Assembly (NCBI RefSeq): GCF_030124375.1
Contig: NZ_JASKLS010000022.1
Location: forward strand, 35,890-99,889
Direction: 5' to 3'
Source: Sinorhizobium sp. 6-70
GTDB taxonomy: Bacteria > Pseudomonadota > Alphaproteobacteria > Rhizobiales > Rhizobiaceae
Length of the DNA stretch: 64,000 bases
Shown: one piece after another, positions 1 to 8,150 of the stretch
Numbering within the stretch: the first letter of the stretch is position 1
Layout of the letters: every line of letters starts with the position of its first letter
The notes under the pieces: generated by a model
The model's input: only the letters and a program-made list of their open reading frames with translations
What the model was told of the DNA's origin: nothing
Database searches by the model: none
Made by a program: the position numbers and the translations under genes

Positions 1-690
1 CGCCTGACTGCCGCCGGCGCCACGTACCGGGTTCTGTCCGACGCTGAAATCACGGCAGACACAGTCGAGGCCCTTGTGGGGGAAAAGGCCGTTGGCTGGA
101 TGCAGGGGCGCATGGAGTTTGGGCCGCGCGCGCTCGGAGCGCGCTCGATCCTTGGCGATCCGCGCTCGCCGACGATGCAGAAGACCCTCAATCTCAAGGT
201 CAAATACCGCGAGAGTTTTCGCCCCTTTGCTCCCTCCGTCCGCCGCGAGGACTTGGCCGACTGGTTCGATCTCGATGCCGACAGCCCCTACATGCTGCTC
301 GTCGCCGACGTGCTGGAGAACCGGAGGTTGCATGCCAATCATCCGCAGGAACAGTTGTTCGGCATCGACTTGCTGAATGTGCCGAGATCAGAGATTCCGG
401 CTGTCACCCACGTCGATTACTCGGCGCGCATCCAGACGGTGCATCGCGAGACCAACCCGCGCTATTGGGATCTCTTGACAGCCTTCAAAGCGCGCACCGG
501 CTGTCCGGTCCTTGTCAACACCAGCTTCAACGTGCGCGGAGAGCCGATCGTCTGCACGCCTGAAGACGCATTCCGATGCTTCATGGGCACCGAGATCGAA
601 CGGCTCGTCGTCGGCAACTGCATGCTGAAGAAGGAAGACCAGCCTGAACGTCTACGCAAGGACTACAAGGAACAGTTCGAACTCGACTAA
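1..690 (+). CDS. Carbamoyltransferase, NodU/CmcH family (C-terminal part)
   Basis: The reading frame is open from base 1, so the start lies outside the window. The visible 229 residues carry the C-terminal carbamoyltransferase signature GRMEFGPRALGARSIL, followed by the conserved FRPFAPSV and NTSFNVRGEPIVCTPEDA segments. The family moves a carbamoyl group from carbamoyl phosphate, via a carbamoyl-adenylate, onto a hydroxyl of a sugar, Nod factor or antibiotic. The N-terminal kinase-like (Kae1/TobZ-type) domain is off the left edge, so the acceptor cannot be guessed. No nodulation genes are visible here, so nodU itself is only one possibility; a glycan or polysaccharide carbamoyltransferase is as likely. 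Confidence 0.88.
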   Translation, partial: RLTAAGATYRVLSDAEITADTVEALVGEKAVGWMQGRMEFGPRALGARSILGDPRSPTMQKTLNLKVKYRESFRPFAPSVRREDLADWFDLDADSPYMLLVADVLENRRLHANHPQEQLFGIDLLNVPRSEIPAVTHVDYSARIQTVHRETNPRYWDLLTAFKARTGCPVLVNTSFNVRGEPIVCTPEDAFRCFMGTEIERLVVGNCMLKKEDQPERLRKDYKEQFELD

Positions 691-691
691 T

Positions 692-737
692 TGCATGTCG
701 CCCAAAAGTGTGCAGCGGTTTTGGACAACGACATGCA
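692..737. repeat. Palindromic intergenic repeat, family Q, copy 1
   Basis: The arms TGCATGTCG and CGACATGCA flank the core AAAAGTGTGCAGCGGTTTT. It lies directly after the carbamoyltransferase stop codon. The same element, almost base for base, recurs downstream of the LysE-family gene, and a variant with other arms lies near 62.96 kb. It could fold into a long hairpin in RNA and may act as a transcript end or stabiliser. Confidence 0.8.
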
Positions 738-781
738 TGAAAACAAGGACCCTTTCGTGGATCGTCGGCAAACTCCCGTGA

Positions 782-1801
782 TCATCCCGTCTGCTCGACG
801 ATCGGCGGAATCTGGATCACTTTCAGGTCCGATGCGCCCGAGTCGATGATCTCGAAGACCGCGTCGAGCATTCTCGGAACGTCCTGGCGAACCATTTCGA
901 TGTGGTCGCCGAGCATGGCCACGAAAGGATCCCAGTCGAAGCAACCGAGATGCGGTATCCGGTCGGCATAGTGGCCGGAACGACGGATCCATCGCATCAC
1001 GCCTTCAAGCGAAATGGTCGAGTTGACAAACATGCCGCGCGGCAGCGTTCCGACCTTTTCCGCCATCGCCTTCATGGCGTTTTCCGCCTTCTCGGGCGCA
1101 TAGCCACAGGTAAGGACGAGCGTCTCGTCGACCGCCACCCCCGCTTCGGCATGGGCCGCGCGGAATCCTCTCACGCGTTCCGATGTGTTGTGGTCGGTTC
1201 CGCGTCCGCCGACGAAGAGCAGCGGCGCCTTTTCACCGAACTCCCTCTCGCAGTTCGCCAGCACGCGCCGCGTCAGTTCGAGCGCGCCGGCGAAATTGTC
1301 CGAGATGACCGACGGCACGCGTGAACCCGGGAGGTCGAGATTTACGGCGCGCACGCCCGCGGCGGAACATATGTCGGCGATGCGATCCGGATCGGTCGCG
1401 CCGGTCGCGATCAGGCAGTCCACCTGGTAGGAAAGCATCGCGCGGGCCGCTTCGATTTCCAATGCCGGATCGCGGCGCGTGCAGGTGATGATCGGGAAGA
1501 GCCCTCTCTCGCGGGCCAGGGCCTCGAACTGTTCGACGATCGAGCCGAAGTAACGGTTGTCGTACTTCGGCACGATCATGCCGATGATTTTCGATCGCTC
1601 GCGCCTGAGCACGCTCGCCTGCATGTTCAGCGCGTATCCCTGTTCCTCGGCAAGCCGGGTGATCTTCTCGGCCAACTGGCTGCTGATGCGGCGCTTCTTC
1701 CAGTTTCCGTTCAGCACGGCACTCACCGCGCTCGCCGAGGTGCCGGCCAATTCGGCCAAATCGTAGATCGTTGTCCTTTTCGTCGGAATGCTACGCTTCA
1801 C
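782..1801 (-). CDS. LacI-family transcriptional regulator
   Basis: The 339-residue protein has a LacI-type helix-turn-helix at about residues 10-58 (TIYDLAELAGTSASAVSAVL), then a hinge, then a periplasmic-binding-protein-like effector domain beginning near IIGMIVPKYDNRYF. Length is normal for the family. It is divergent from the sugar-binding-protein gene of the ribitol module, with 312 bases between, so it very probably represses that operon and is relieved by the pentitol or a derivative. The effector is inferred from neighbours only. A 12-base perfect inverted repeat in the shared intergenic region is a candidate operator. Confidence 0.92.
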   Translation of the reverse strand: MKRSIPTKRTTIYDLAELAGTSASAVSAVLNGNWKKRRISSQLAEKITRLAEEQGYALNMQASVLRRERSKIIGMIVPKYDNRYFGSIVEQFEALARERGLFPIITCTRRDPALEIEAARAMLSYQVDCLIATGATDPDRIADICSAAGVRAVNLDLPGSRVPSVISDNFAGALELTRRVLANCEREFGEKAPLLFVGGRGTDHNTSERVRGFRAAHAEAGVAVDETLVLTCGYAPEKAENAMKAMAEKVGTLPRGMFVNSTISLEGVMRWIRRSGHYADRIPHLGCFDWDPFVAMLGDHIEMVRQDVPRMLDAVFEIIDSGASDLKVIQIPPIVEQTG

Positions 1802-2113
1802 GAATTTTGATCTCCATTTTCGAACGCCACCTTGACATCAAAGAAGTTAAGTGGCAATTCTGCTTCATCGATTGAGCAAGCGAGCGCAATCGATGAAGCC
1901 GCCAGTTTCAATAAAAGCTGGGCAGGGAGGAGTCAGACAGGAAATCAAAAAAATCAAGCGCCGCGGTGTTCGCTGCGGCGAGCGACCGGCTGCGCCCTGA
2001 TGGGCCCATAAAAACCGTCCGGAATTTGTCGCCGGACGACTTCGCGATATCTTGGGGGTGTCGCCCTTCAAAAGCTTCAGGACGCCGGCGAAAATCAACC
2101 TTGGAGGAAACTT
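1802..2113. promoter_or_regulatory. Divergent regulatory region between LacI regulator and ribitol ABC operon
   Basis: These 312 bases hold no convincing gene. They contain a TTGACA hexamer near 1832, a perfect inverted repeat (listed separately), and an A-rich stretch near 1945. At the right end is a clear ribosome-binding site (TTGGAGGAAACTT) for the binding-protein gene. The promoters of both divergent genes must lie here, but I cannot place -10 boxes with confidence. Confidence 0.55.
1862..1899. promoter_or_regulatory. Perfect 12-bp inverted repeat, candidate LacI operator or hairpin
   Basis: GCTTCATCGATT and AATCGATGAAGC are exact reverse complements separated by 14 bases. It sits 61 bases upstream of the LacI-family start codon and about 215 bases upstream of the binding-protein gene. 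LacI proteins usually bind more compact palindromes, so this could instead form a hairpin in the leader RNA. Confidence 0.45.
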
Positions 2114-3160
2114 ATGAAGACGATCTATTACTTGCTTGCCTCGACCGGTCTGGCCGTGTCGCTCAGCAGCGCCGCCGTTGCGCAGGAAGCGGCCACCGTT
2201 GCCTTCCTGATGCCGGACCAGGCATCGACTCGCTACGAGGAACACGACTATCCGGGCTTCAAGGCGGAGATGGAGAAGCTCTGCCCGAGTTGCACCGTCA
2301 TCTACCAGAACGCCAATGCGGACGTGGCGCTTCAGCAGCAGCAGTTCAACTCCGTAATCGCGCAGGGCGCCAAGGTCGTCGTGCTCGATCCGGTTGATTC
2401 CGCCGCAGCCGCCGCGCTCGTCGAAATCGCCCATTCCCAGGATGTCAAGGTGATCGCCTATGACCGTCCGATCCCGGACAAGCCGGCGGACTATTACGTT
2501 TCGTTCGACAATGAAGGCATCGGCCGCGCGATCGCGCAGTCGCTGGTCGAGCATTTGAAGGCGGCTGGTGTTCCGGATGGTTCCGGCGTGCTGCAAATCA
2601 ACGGTTCGCCGACCGATGCGGCTGCCGGCCTCATCCGCGACGGTATCGATTCCGCCCTCGATGCATCCGGCTACAAGACGCTCGCCGAATTCGACACGCC
2701 GGACTGGGCGCCGCCGAAGGCGCAGGAATGGGCCGCGGGCCAGATCACCCGTTTCGGCGATCAGATCAAGGGGATTGTCGCGGCCAACGATGGAACCGGT
2801 GGTGGTGCCATCGCGGCGCTCAAGGCTGCGGGCGTCAAGCCCGTTCCGCCCGTCACCGGCAACGATGCGACGATCGCCGCATTGCAGCTGATCATCTCCG
2901 GCGACCAGTACAACACGATCTCCAAGCCGTCGGAGATCGTAGCGGCAGCTGCCGCCAACGTCGCTGTGAAGCTGATCAAGGGAGAAACACCGGAATCGAC
3001 CCATAAGCTGTACGAAACGCCCTCGCAGCTCTTCACTCCCGCAGTGGTCACTGCCGAGAACATCAAGGCCGAGATCTTCGACAAGAAGATCAACACGCCG
3101 GAGGAAATCTGCACCGGCGAATATGTTGAAGGCTGCCGTAAACTCGGCATCATGAACTGA
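2114..3160 (+). CDS. Sugar/pentitol ABC transporter periplasmic binding protein (ribose/xylose type)
   Basis: The 348-residue protein starts with a signal peptide (hydrophobic stretch ending in AAVAQEA) and continues as a type-1 periplasmic binding protein (Peripla_BP_4), with ATVAFLMPDQASTRYEEHDY resembling xylose-binding XylF. A strong RBS precedes the ATG. It should capture the substrate in the periplasm and deliver it to the ATPase and permease encoded downstream. Because the same operon encodes ribitol 2-dehydrogenase, the ligand is probably ribitol or a related pentitol; this is inference from context. A 268-base gap containing two repeats separates it from the ATPase gene, which may let the binding protein be made in excess. 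Confidence 0.92.
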   Translation: MKTIYYLLASTGLAVSLSSAAVAQEAATVAFLMPDQASTRYEEHDYPGFKAEMEKLCPSCTVIYQNANADVALQQQQFNSVIAQGAKVVVLDPVDSAAAAALVEIAHSQDVKVIAYDRPIPDKPADYYVSFDNEGIGRAIAQSLVEHLKAAGVPDGSGVLQINGSPTDAAAGLIRDGIDSALDASGYKTLAEFDTPDWAPPKAQEWAAGQITRFGDQIKGIVAANDGTGGGAIAALKAAGVKPVPPVTGNDATIAALQLIISGDQYNTISKPSEIVAAAAANVAVKLIKGETPESTHKLYETPSQLFTPAVVTAENIKAEIFDKKINTPEEICTGEYVEGCRKLGIMN

Positions 3161-3210
3161 GACTCTGTTGTCGTGTTCGGTCGCGAGACGCGGCCGAACA
3201 CATCTCCGAG

Positions 3211-3312
3211 ATCACGATGATTTTGGTCGACCCATAATCATGGCCGTGATGGATTCCAATAAGCCGGAGCGGGATGCCTCGGAATCGCTCATACGTTTCC
3301 TTGATCCCGTTC
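3211..3312 (+). repeat. Palindromic intergenic repeat, family P, copy 1
   Basis: It begins ATCACGATGATTTTGGTCGA and runs through a GGAGCGGGATG segment to GATCCCGTTCC. It matches the repeat after the ribitol dehydrogenase gene in order and spacing but is more degenerate. It directly abuts a family-R repeat on its right, so the gap between binding-protein and ATPase genes is mostly repeat DNA. Confidence 0.7.
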
Positions 3313-3313
3313 C

Positions 3314-3410
3314 ACTGCATGTTTCCCTAGTCACATCCGATTTAAGGGCAGAACACGCAGCAATTCAAAAGTGCTACAGCGTTTTTTTGCCGTCTGACGC
3401 GGCGCTGTGG
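3314..3410 (+). repeat. Mosaic intergenic repeat, family R, copy 1
   Basis: It shares ACTGCATG, a CCGATTTAAGG block, GCAGCAATTCAAA, GTGCTACAGCG and the closing GGCGCTGTGG with copies near 35.1 and 46.1 kb. Its internal GTCTGACG stem is shortened. It ends 18 bases before the ATPase start codon, so it lies in the translated operon's leader. Confidence 0.75.
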
Positions 3411-3428
3411 TTGAAAGGTCGAAAGGCG

Positions 3429-4250
3429 ATGACACGCGATATCCAGAGTGCTCCCGCAAAAGGTGAGCCTGTGCTGCGTCTTCGCGGCATATCCAAGAAT
3501 TTTGGCGCCGTATCCGCACTCACCGACATCGAGCTCGACGTCAACGCGGGCGAAGTCGTCGCGTTGGTGGGAGACAACGGCGCCGGCAAGTCGACGCTCG
3601 TCAAGATCCTCGCCGGCGTGCATCAACCATCCGCGGGCACGATCGAGTTCTGCGGGGAAGGCGTGACGCTCGACAATCCCGCAAAGGCGCTTGGCCTCGG
3701 GATTGCGACGGTCTTCCAGGACCTGGCGCTGTGCGAAAATCTCGATGTCGTCGCGAACCTGTTCCTCGGCCACGAACTGGCCCCCTGGCAACTCGACGAA
3801 GTCGCGATGGAAGTGCGCGCCTGGACGCTTCTGCGGGAGCTGGCCGCGCGCATCCCGTCCGTGCGCCAGCCGATCGCGTCGCTCTCCGGCGGCCAGCGCC
3901 AGACGGTGGCGATCGCGCGCTCGCTGCTGTTGGATCCCAAGCTCATCATGCTCGATGAGCCGACGGCGGCACTCGGCGTCGCCCAGACCGCCGAAGTCCT
4001 CAACCTGATCGAACGCGTCCGCGACCGCGGGCTCGGCGTGATCATCATCAGCCACAACATGGAAGACGTGCGCGCGGTGGCGGATCGCATCGTCGTGCTG
4101 CGGCTTGGCCGGAACAACGGCGTCTTCCTGCCGGACGCGTCCAACCATGACCTCGTAACCGCGATCACCGGTGCCACGGAGAACGCCGTTTCGCGCCGGC
4201 TCGACCGCAAGACCGGCCTCGCCAACGAGCAGAGCGGAGGAGCCGCATGA
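3429..4250 (+). CDS. Sugar ABC transporter ATP-binding protein
   Basis: The 273-residue ATPase has Walker A GDNGAGKST at about residue 48, a Q-loop (VFQDLAL), signature LSGGQRQ, Walker B LIMLDEPTAAL and H-loop ISHN. It has one nucleotide-binding domain, like FrcA, whereas RbsA and XylG carry two, so it should work as a homodimer. I chose the ATG preceded by GAAAGGTCGAAAGGCG; the frame is open further upstream but that stretch is repeat DNA. Its stop overlaps the permease start (ATGA), showing translational coupling. The role is to power uptake of the pentitol or sugar. Confidence 0.92.
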   Translation: MTRDIQSAPAKGEPVLRLRGISKNFGAVSALTDIELDVNAGEVVALVGDNGAGKSTLVKILAGVHQPSAGTIEFCGEGVTLDNPAKALGLGIATVFQDLALCENLDVVANLFLGHELAPWQLDEVAMEVRAWTLLRELAARIPSVRQPIASLSGGQRQTVAIARSLLLDPKLIMLDEPTAALGVAQTAEVLNLIERVRDRGLGVIIISHNMEDVRAVADRIVVLRLGRNNGVFLPDASNHDLVTAITGATENAVSRRLDRKTGLANEQSGGAA

Positions 4251-5509
4251 GCCAGAATCCTTCGAACACCGCTGTCCAGACCCAGCAGAGGCTTGACCGC
4301 AGCGATGAACGTGTGCGCCACGACGAGGGAATCCTCGACATGGTGTGGGGGTTCATCGATCGCGTGCGGTCCGGCGACCTCGGCATGCTGCCGGTCGCGG
4401 TAGGCCTCATTGTCATATCGATCATCTTTTCAGCCCTCAATCCGGTCTTTCTTGCTCCCAACAACCTGGTGAACCTGCTCTTCGATTGCGCCACCGTGGG
4501 CGTGATCTCGCTGGGGATCATCTGCGTGCTGGTGCTGGGCGAAATCGACCTTTCGGTGGGCTCCATGAGCGGCCTCGCCTCGGCGATGGTCGGGGTCCTG
4601 TGGGTAAATTCCGGCTGGCCGATCGCCGCAGCGATCTTCGCGGCGCTTCTGGTCGGCGCCACAGTCGGACTGATCTACGCGACCCTCTACAACCGGCTCG
4701 GGATGCCGAGCTTCATTGCCACGCTCGCTGGTCTTCTCGCGCTGCTGGGCATGCAGCTCTATATCCTCGGGCCGACCGGTTCGATCAACCTGCCGTACGC
4801 TTCCTCGCTCGTCCGCTTCGGACAGATAATGATCATGCCGGACTGGCTCTCCCATACGCTGGCGCTGGTGCCGGGCCTGGTAATGGTCGGCAAGGGTATG
4901 CGCACGATGCGCCAGCGGCAGGCGGCGAACCTCTCCGCGCAGCCACTCGGTGCGCTGATCATCAAGGCGGTCGTGCTTACGGTCGCGCTTGAAGTGGCAG
5001 TCTTCTACCTCAATCTCGGCCGCGGCGTGCCGTGGATGTTCGGCTTGTTCGTCGCTCTTGCCGTGATCCTCAATTACGCGCTGACGCGCACGAAGTGGGG
5101 CCGGTCGATGTTCGCAGTCGGCGGCAACCGGGAGGCCGCGCGCCGGTCGGGCATCAACGTGCGACGGATCTACATGAGCGCCTTCGTTCTCTGCTCCACG
5201 CTCGCCACGCTCGGCGGCATCCTGTCGGCATCACGTCTTGCCTCCTCAAGCCAGCAGGCCGGCACGGGCGACGTCAACCTCAATGCAATCGCTGCGGCCG
5301 TCATCGGCGGCACCAGCCTCTTCGGCGGGCGTGGCAGCGCCTATTCGGCCCTGCTCGGCATCATCGTCATCCAGGCGATCTCGAACGGCCTGACGCTTCT
5401 CAATCTGAGTTCGTCGCTCCGCTACATGATCACCGGCGGCGTTCTGGCAATCGCAGTCATCGTCGACTCGTTGGCCCGTCGTTCCCGTGTCAGCCACGGA
5501 CGCGCGTGA
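4247..5509 (+). CDS. Sugar ABC transporter permease (XylH/RbsC type)
   Basis: This 420-residue inner-membrane protein has many hydrophobic segments and the permease signature NREAARRSGINVRRIYMSAF, followed by the glycine-rich AVIGGTSLFGGRGS segment typical of BPD_transp_2 permeases of ribose/xylose importers. The roughly 60-residue hydrophilic N-terminus and the long central loop around RQRQAAN resemble XylH. Only one permease gene is present, so the channel is presumably a homodimer. It overlaps the ATPase gene by 4 bases and is followed closely by the dehydrogenase gene. Confidence 0.92.
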   Translation: MSQNPSNTAVQTQQRLDRSDERVRHDEGILDMVWGFIDRVRSGDLGMLPVAVGLIVISIIFSALNPVFLAPNNLVNLLFDCATVGVISLGIICVLVLGEIDLSVGSMSGLASAMVGVLWVNSGWPIAAAIFAALLVGATVGLIYATLYNRLGMPSFIATLAGLLALLGMQLYILGPTGSINLPYASSLVRFGQIMIMPDWLSHTLALVPGLVMVGKGMRTMRQRQAANLSAQPLGALIIKAVVLTVALEVAVFYLNLGRGVPWMFGLFVALAVILNYALTRTKWGRSMFAVGGNREAARRSGINVRRIYMSAFVLCSTLATLGGILSASRLASSSQQAGTGDVNLNAIAAAVIGGTSLFGGRGSAYSALLGIIVIQAISNGLTLLNLSSSLRYMITGGVLAIAVIVDSLARRSRVSHGRA

Positions 5510-5536
5510 TCCAATCTATTGGAAAGGAGTTTTAAA

Positions 5537-6265
5537 ATGGCCGACCTCATGAAAGGCAAAGTCGCCGCCATCACCGGCGCAGCATCGGGCATCGGCCTGG
5601 AATGCGCCCGCACGCTGCTTGCGGAAGGGGCGAAGGTCGTTCTCATCGATCGCGCGCAGGACAAGCTGGAACAGCTCTGCGCCGAGCTCGGCGACAACGC
5701 CCTGCCGCTGGTCGTCGATCTTCTCAAGCCCGCCGAAGTCTCAGGGATGCTTCCGAGGATCTTGGATATCGCCGGAAAGCTCGACGTTTTCCACGCCAAT
5801 GCCGGTGCCTATATCGGCGGTGCGGTGGCCGAAGGTGACCCGGACGCCTGGGACCGGATGCTGAACCTCAACATCAACGCGGCGTTCCGCTCGGTGCACG
5901 CGGTGCTGCCCTATATGATCGAACAGAAGTCGGGCGACATCCTCTTCACGAGTTCGATTGCGGGCGTTGTCCCCGTCGTCTGGGAGCCGATCTACACGGC
6001 ATCGAAATTTGCCGTGCAAGCTTTTGTGCACAGCACGCGGCGACAGGTGGCGCCACATGGCGTACGCGTCGGGGCCGTATTGCCTGGGCCCGTCGTGACG
6101 GCACTGCTCGACGACTGGCCCAAGGCGAAGATGGAAGAAGCACTTGCCAACGGCAGCCTCATGCAGCCGAAGGAAGTGGCGGATGCGGTGCTCTTCATGC
6201 TGACGCGCCCGCGCAACGTCACGATCCGCGATCTGGTGATCCTGCCCAATAGCGTCGATCTCTAG
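5537..6265 (+). CDS. rbtD: Ribitol 2-dehydrogenase (SDR family)
   Basis: The 242-residue short-chain dehydrogenase has the cofactor motif TGAASGIG at residues 13-20, NAG at 88-90, catalytic Ser near 139-140, Tyr153 and Lys157 (YTASK). Asp38 at the end of strand 2 favours NAD. As I recall the Klebsiella ribitol dehydrogenase sequence, the match is close along the whole length, including the ending ILPNSVDL. It oxidises ribitol to D-ribulose in the cytoplasm. I chose the ATG after AAGGAG rather than an upstream in-frame TTG. It lies 27 bases after the permease gene, so uptake and oxidation are co-expressed. Confidence 0.9.
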   Translation: MADLMKGKVAAITGAASGIGLECARTLLAEGAKVVLIDRAQDKLEQLCAELGDNALPLVVDLLKPAEVSGMLPRILDIAGKLDVFHANAGAYIGGAVAEGDPDAWDRMLNLNINAAFRSVHAVLPYMIEQKSGDILFTSSIAGVVPVVWEPIYTASKFAVQAFVHSTRRQVAPHGVRVGAVLPGPVVTALLDDWPKAKMEEALANGSLMQPKEVADAVLFMLTRPRNVTIRDLVILPNSVDL

Positions 6266-6374
6266 ATCACGATGATTTAGGTCGGCTCGACCTAAATCAT
6301 AAACGTGATCGATTCTAATAGGTTAGAGCGGGATGCAGGCGGAAAACCGCGCACACTTTTCCTCATCCCGCTCT
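6266..6374 (+). repeat. Palindromic intergenic repeat, family P, copy 2
   Basis: Two hairpins are visible. The first pairs ATCACGATGATTTAGGTCG with CGACCTAAATCATAAACGTGAT around a 3-base loop, with a small bulge. The second pairs AGAGCGGGATG with CATCCCGCTCT, 11 of 11 bases. The element starts at the base after the rbtD stop codon and separates it from the kinase gene. Confidence 0.85.
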
Positions 6375-6442
6375 GATTGCTTCCGACGGCGCGAGGCCCA
6401 GGCCTCCGCCGATCCACGTTCCTGACTTGCAGGCGGTAGACC

Positions 6443-8074
6443 ATGACCAACAGTTCCCCCGCACGCCCCACGGGCGGCGAACGATATCTCATCGGCGTTG
6501 ATGTCGGCACCGGAAGCGCAAGAGCGGGTCTATTCGACCTGACCGGCCGGCTGCTGGCGTCGGGCAAGCGCGATATCACGCTCTTTCGCGAGGCTGGTTC
6601 CATCGTGGAGCAGTCGAGTTCGGAGATCTGGTCTGCCGTCTGCGCAGCCGTTTGCGAGGCGGTTTCCGCTGCAAGCGTCGATCCTGCAAAAGTCGTAAGC
6701 ATCGGCTTCGATGCGACCTGTTCGCTCGTCGTCCTTGGCGATGACGGGCGGTCCCTTCCGGTCGGACCGTCGGAGGACGCTCAGCGCGATATCATCGTCT
6801 GGATGGACCACCGCGCCGTTGACCAGGCGGAGCGCATCAACGCCAAGGGTCACGCTGTGCTGCGCTATGTCGGCGGGCGCATATCGCCCGAGATGGAGAC
6901 GCCGAAGCTTCTCTGGTTGCGCGAAAATCGTCCTCGCGTCTTCGATGCCGCCTGGCAATTCTTCGACCTTGCGGATTTCCTGACCTGGCGGGCAACGGGC
7001 GACCTTGCCCGTTCGACCTGCACGGTGACGTGCAAGTGGACCTATCTCGCGCACGAGAAGCGCTGGGATCCGGATTATTTTCGCGCGATCGGCCTTGGCC
7101 AACTCGCGGATGAAGACTTCGTGCGCATAGGTCAGCGCGTCGTGGAGCCGGGCACGCCGGTTGGAAACGGGCTGACGGACCGCGCCGCCGAGGAGTTGGG
7201 TCTCGCAGCCGGCACACCGGTCGGAGCCGGCATGATCGACGCCCACGCCGGCGGCATCGGAACGGTCGGCGTTGATGGCCCCCCCGAGAGCAACCTTGGC
7301 TATGTCTTCGGAACTTCCTCCTGCACGATGACGTCTACGTCGGAGCCGGTTTTCGTGCCCGGCGTGTGGGGACCTTACTATTCGGCAATGGTGCCGGGGA
7401 TGTGGCTGAACGAGGGCGGCCAGTCCGCCGCGGGCGCTGCGATCGAGCAGCTTCTGTCTTTCCACCCGGCGGCCGGCGAGGCGCTGGAGCTCGCAGGACG
7501 ACGCGGCCTCTCGCTGCCGGTCCTGTTGGCGGAGCTTGCCGCGCAGAAAGTCCAGACGCTGTCGGACGCGGTGGAACTGGCCGGCGGAATCCACGTCGTT
7601 CCGGAATTTCTCGGCAACCGTGCGCCGTTTGCCGATCCGCATGCTCGCGCGGTCGTCGCCGGGCTCGGCATGGAGAGGGATCTCGACAATCTCGTGTCGC
7701 TCTACGTGGCCGGACTATGTGGTATCGGTTACGGGCTGCGTCAGATCATCGATACGCAGGCTTCGTCCGGCGCTCTGATTGACAAGATCGTCATCAGCGG
7801 GGGGGCGGGCCAGCTTGATCTCGTCCGCCAGTTGCTCGCGGACGCGACCGGGAAGCCGGTTCTGGCGACGCGCTCCGAAGAGCCTGTGCTTCTCGGAGCG
7901 GCCATCCTCGGAAGCGTGGCGGCAGGCGAGTTCCCGGACGTTCGCTCGGCGATGGCAGGGCTTTCCGGCACGGATCGCAGCTACGTGCCTGCCGGCGGTG
8001 AAATCGCGGCACTTCATGCGCTGAGATACGATGCCTTCAGGAAGCTCCAGTCGCTGGCGCGGGAGATCCGGTAG
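6443..8074 (+). CDS. FGGY-family carbohydrate kinase, probable D-ribulokinase
   Basis: The 543-residue protein has the FGGY kinase fold: an N-terminal phosphate-binding segment (LIGVDVGTGSARAGLFD), the catalytic-Asp segment GAGMIDAHAG near residue 265, FGTSSCTM, and the C-terminal adenosine-binding motif ISGGAGQLDLVRQLLADAT. Length and pattern fit the ribulokinase/YpCarbK branch. Next to ribitol dehydrogenase its natural job is phosphorylation of D-ribulose to D-ribulose 5-phosphate, which enters the pentose phosphate pathway. Substrate is inferred from context; L-ribulose or xylulose are alternatives. It follows a 177-base gap mostly filled by a repeat, so expression could be partly uncoupled from rbtD. 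Confidence 0.88.
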   Translation: MTNSSPARPTGGERYLIGVDVGTGSARAGLFDLTGRLLASGKRDITLFREAGSIVEQSSSEIWSAVCAAVCEAVSAASVDPAKVVSIGFDATCSLVVLGDDGRSLPVGPSEDAQRDIIVWMDHRAVDQAERINAKGHAVLRYVGGRISPEMETPKLLWLRENRPRVFDAAWQFFDLADFLTWRATGDLARSTCTVTCKWTYLAHEKRWDPDYFRAIGLGQLADEDFVRIGQRVVEPGTPVGNGLTDRAAEELGLAAGTPVGAGMIDAHAGGIGTVGVDGPPESNLGYVFGTSSCTMTSTSEPVFVPGVWGPYYSAMVPGMWLNEGGQSAAGAAIEQLLSFHPAAGEALELAGRRGLSLPVLLAELAAQKVQTLSDAVELAGGIHVVPEFLGNRAPFADPHARAVVAGLGMERDLDNLVSLYVAGLCGIGYGLRQIIDTQASSGALIDKIVISGGAGQLDLVRQLLADATGKPVLATRSEEPVLLGAAILGSVAAGEFPDVRSAMAGLSGTDRSYVPAGGEIAALHALRYDAFRKLQSLAREIR

Positions 8075-8150
8075 GCCCGTCTCGATCCCGGCGGGTGAAG
8101 CGACTGCAGGCGGCTGCTTCCATGCACCATTTCGGCTCCCGCGGCGGGCC

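Noticed and set aside
1..690. Calling the truncated carbamoyltransferase nodU and inferring a symbiosis region
   Set aside because: The family includes many non-nodulation enzymes and no nod, nif or fix genes occur in the window.
3168..3428. An 87-residue N-terminal extension of the pentitol ATPase
   Set aside because: The extension is translated repeat DNA; the ATG after GAAAGGTCGAAAGGCG gives the normal family start.
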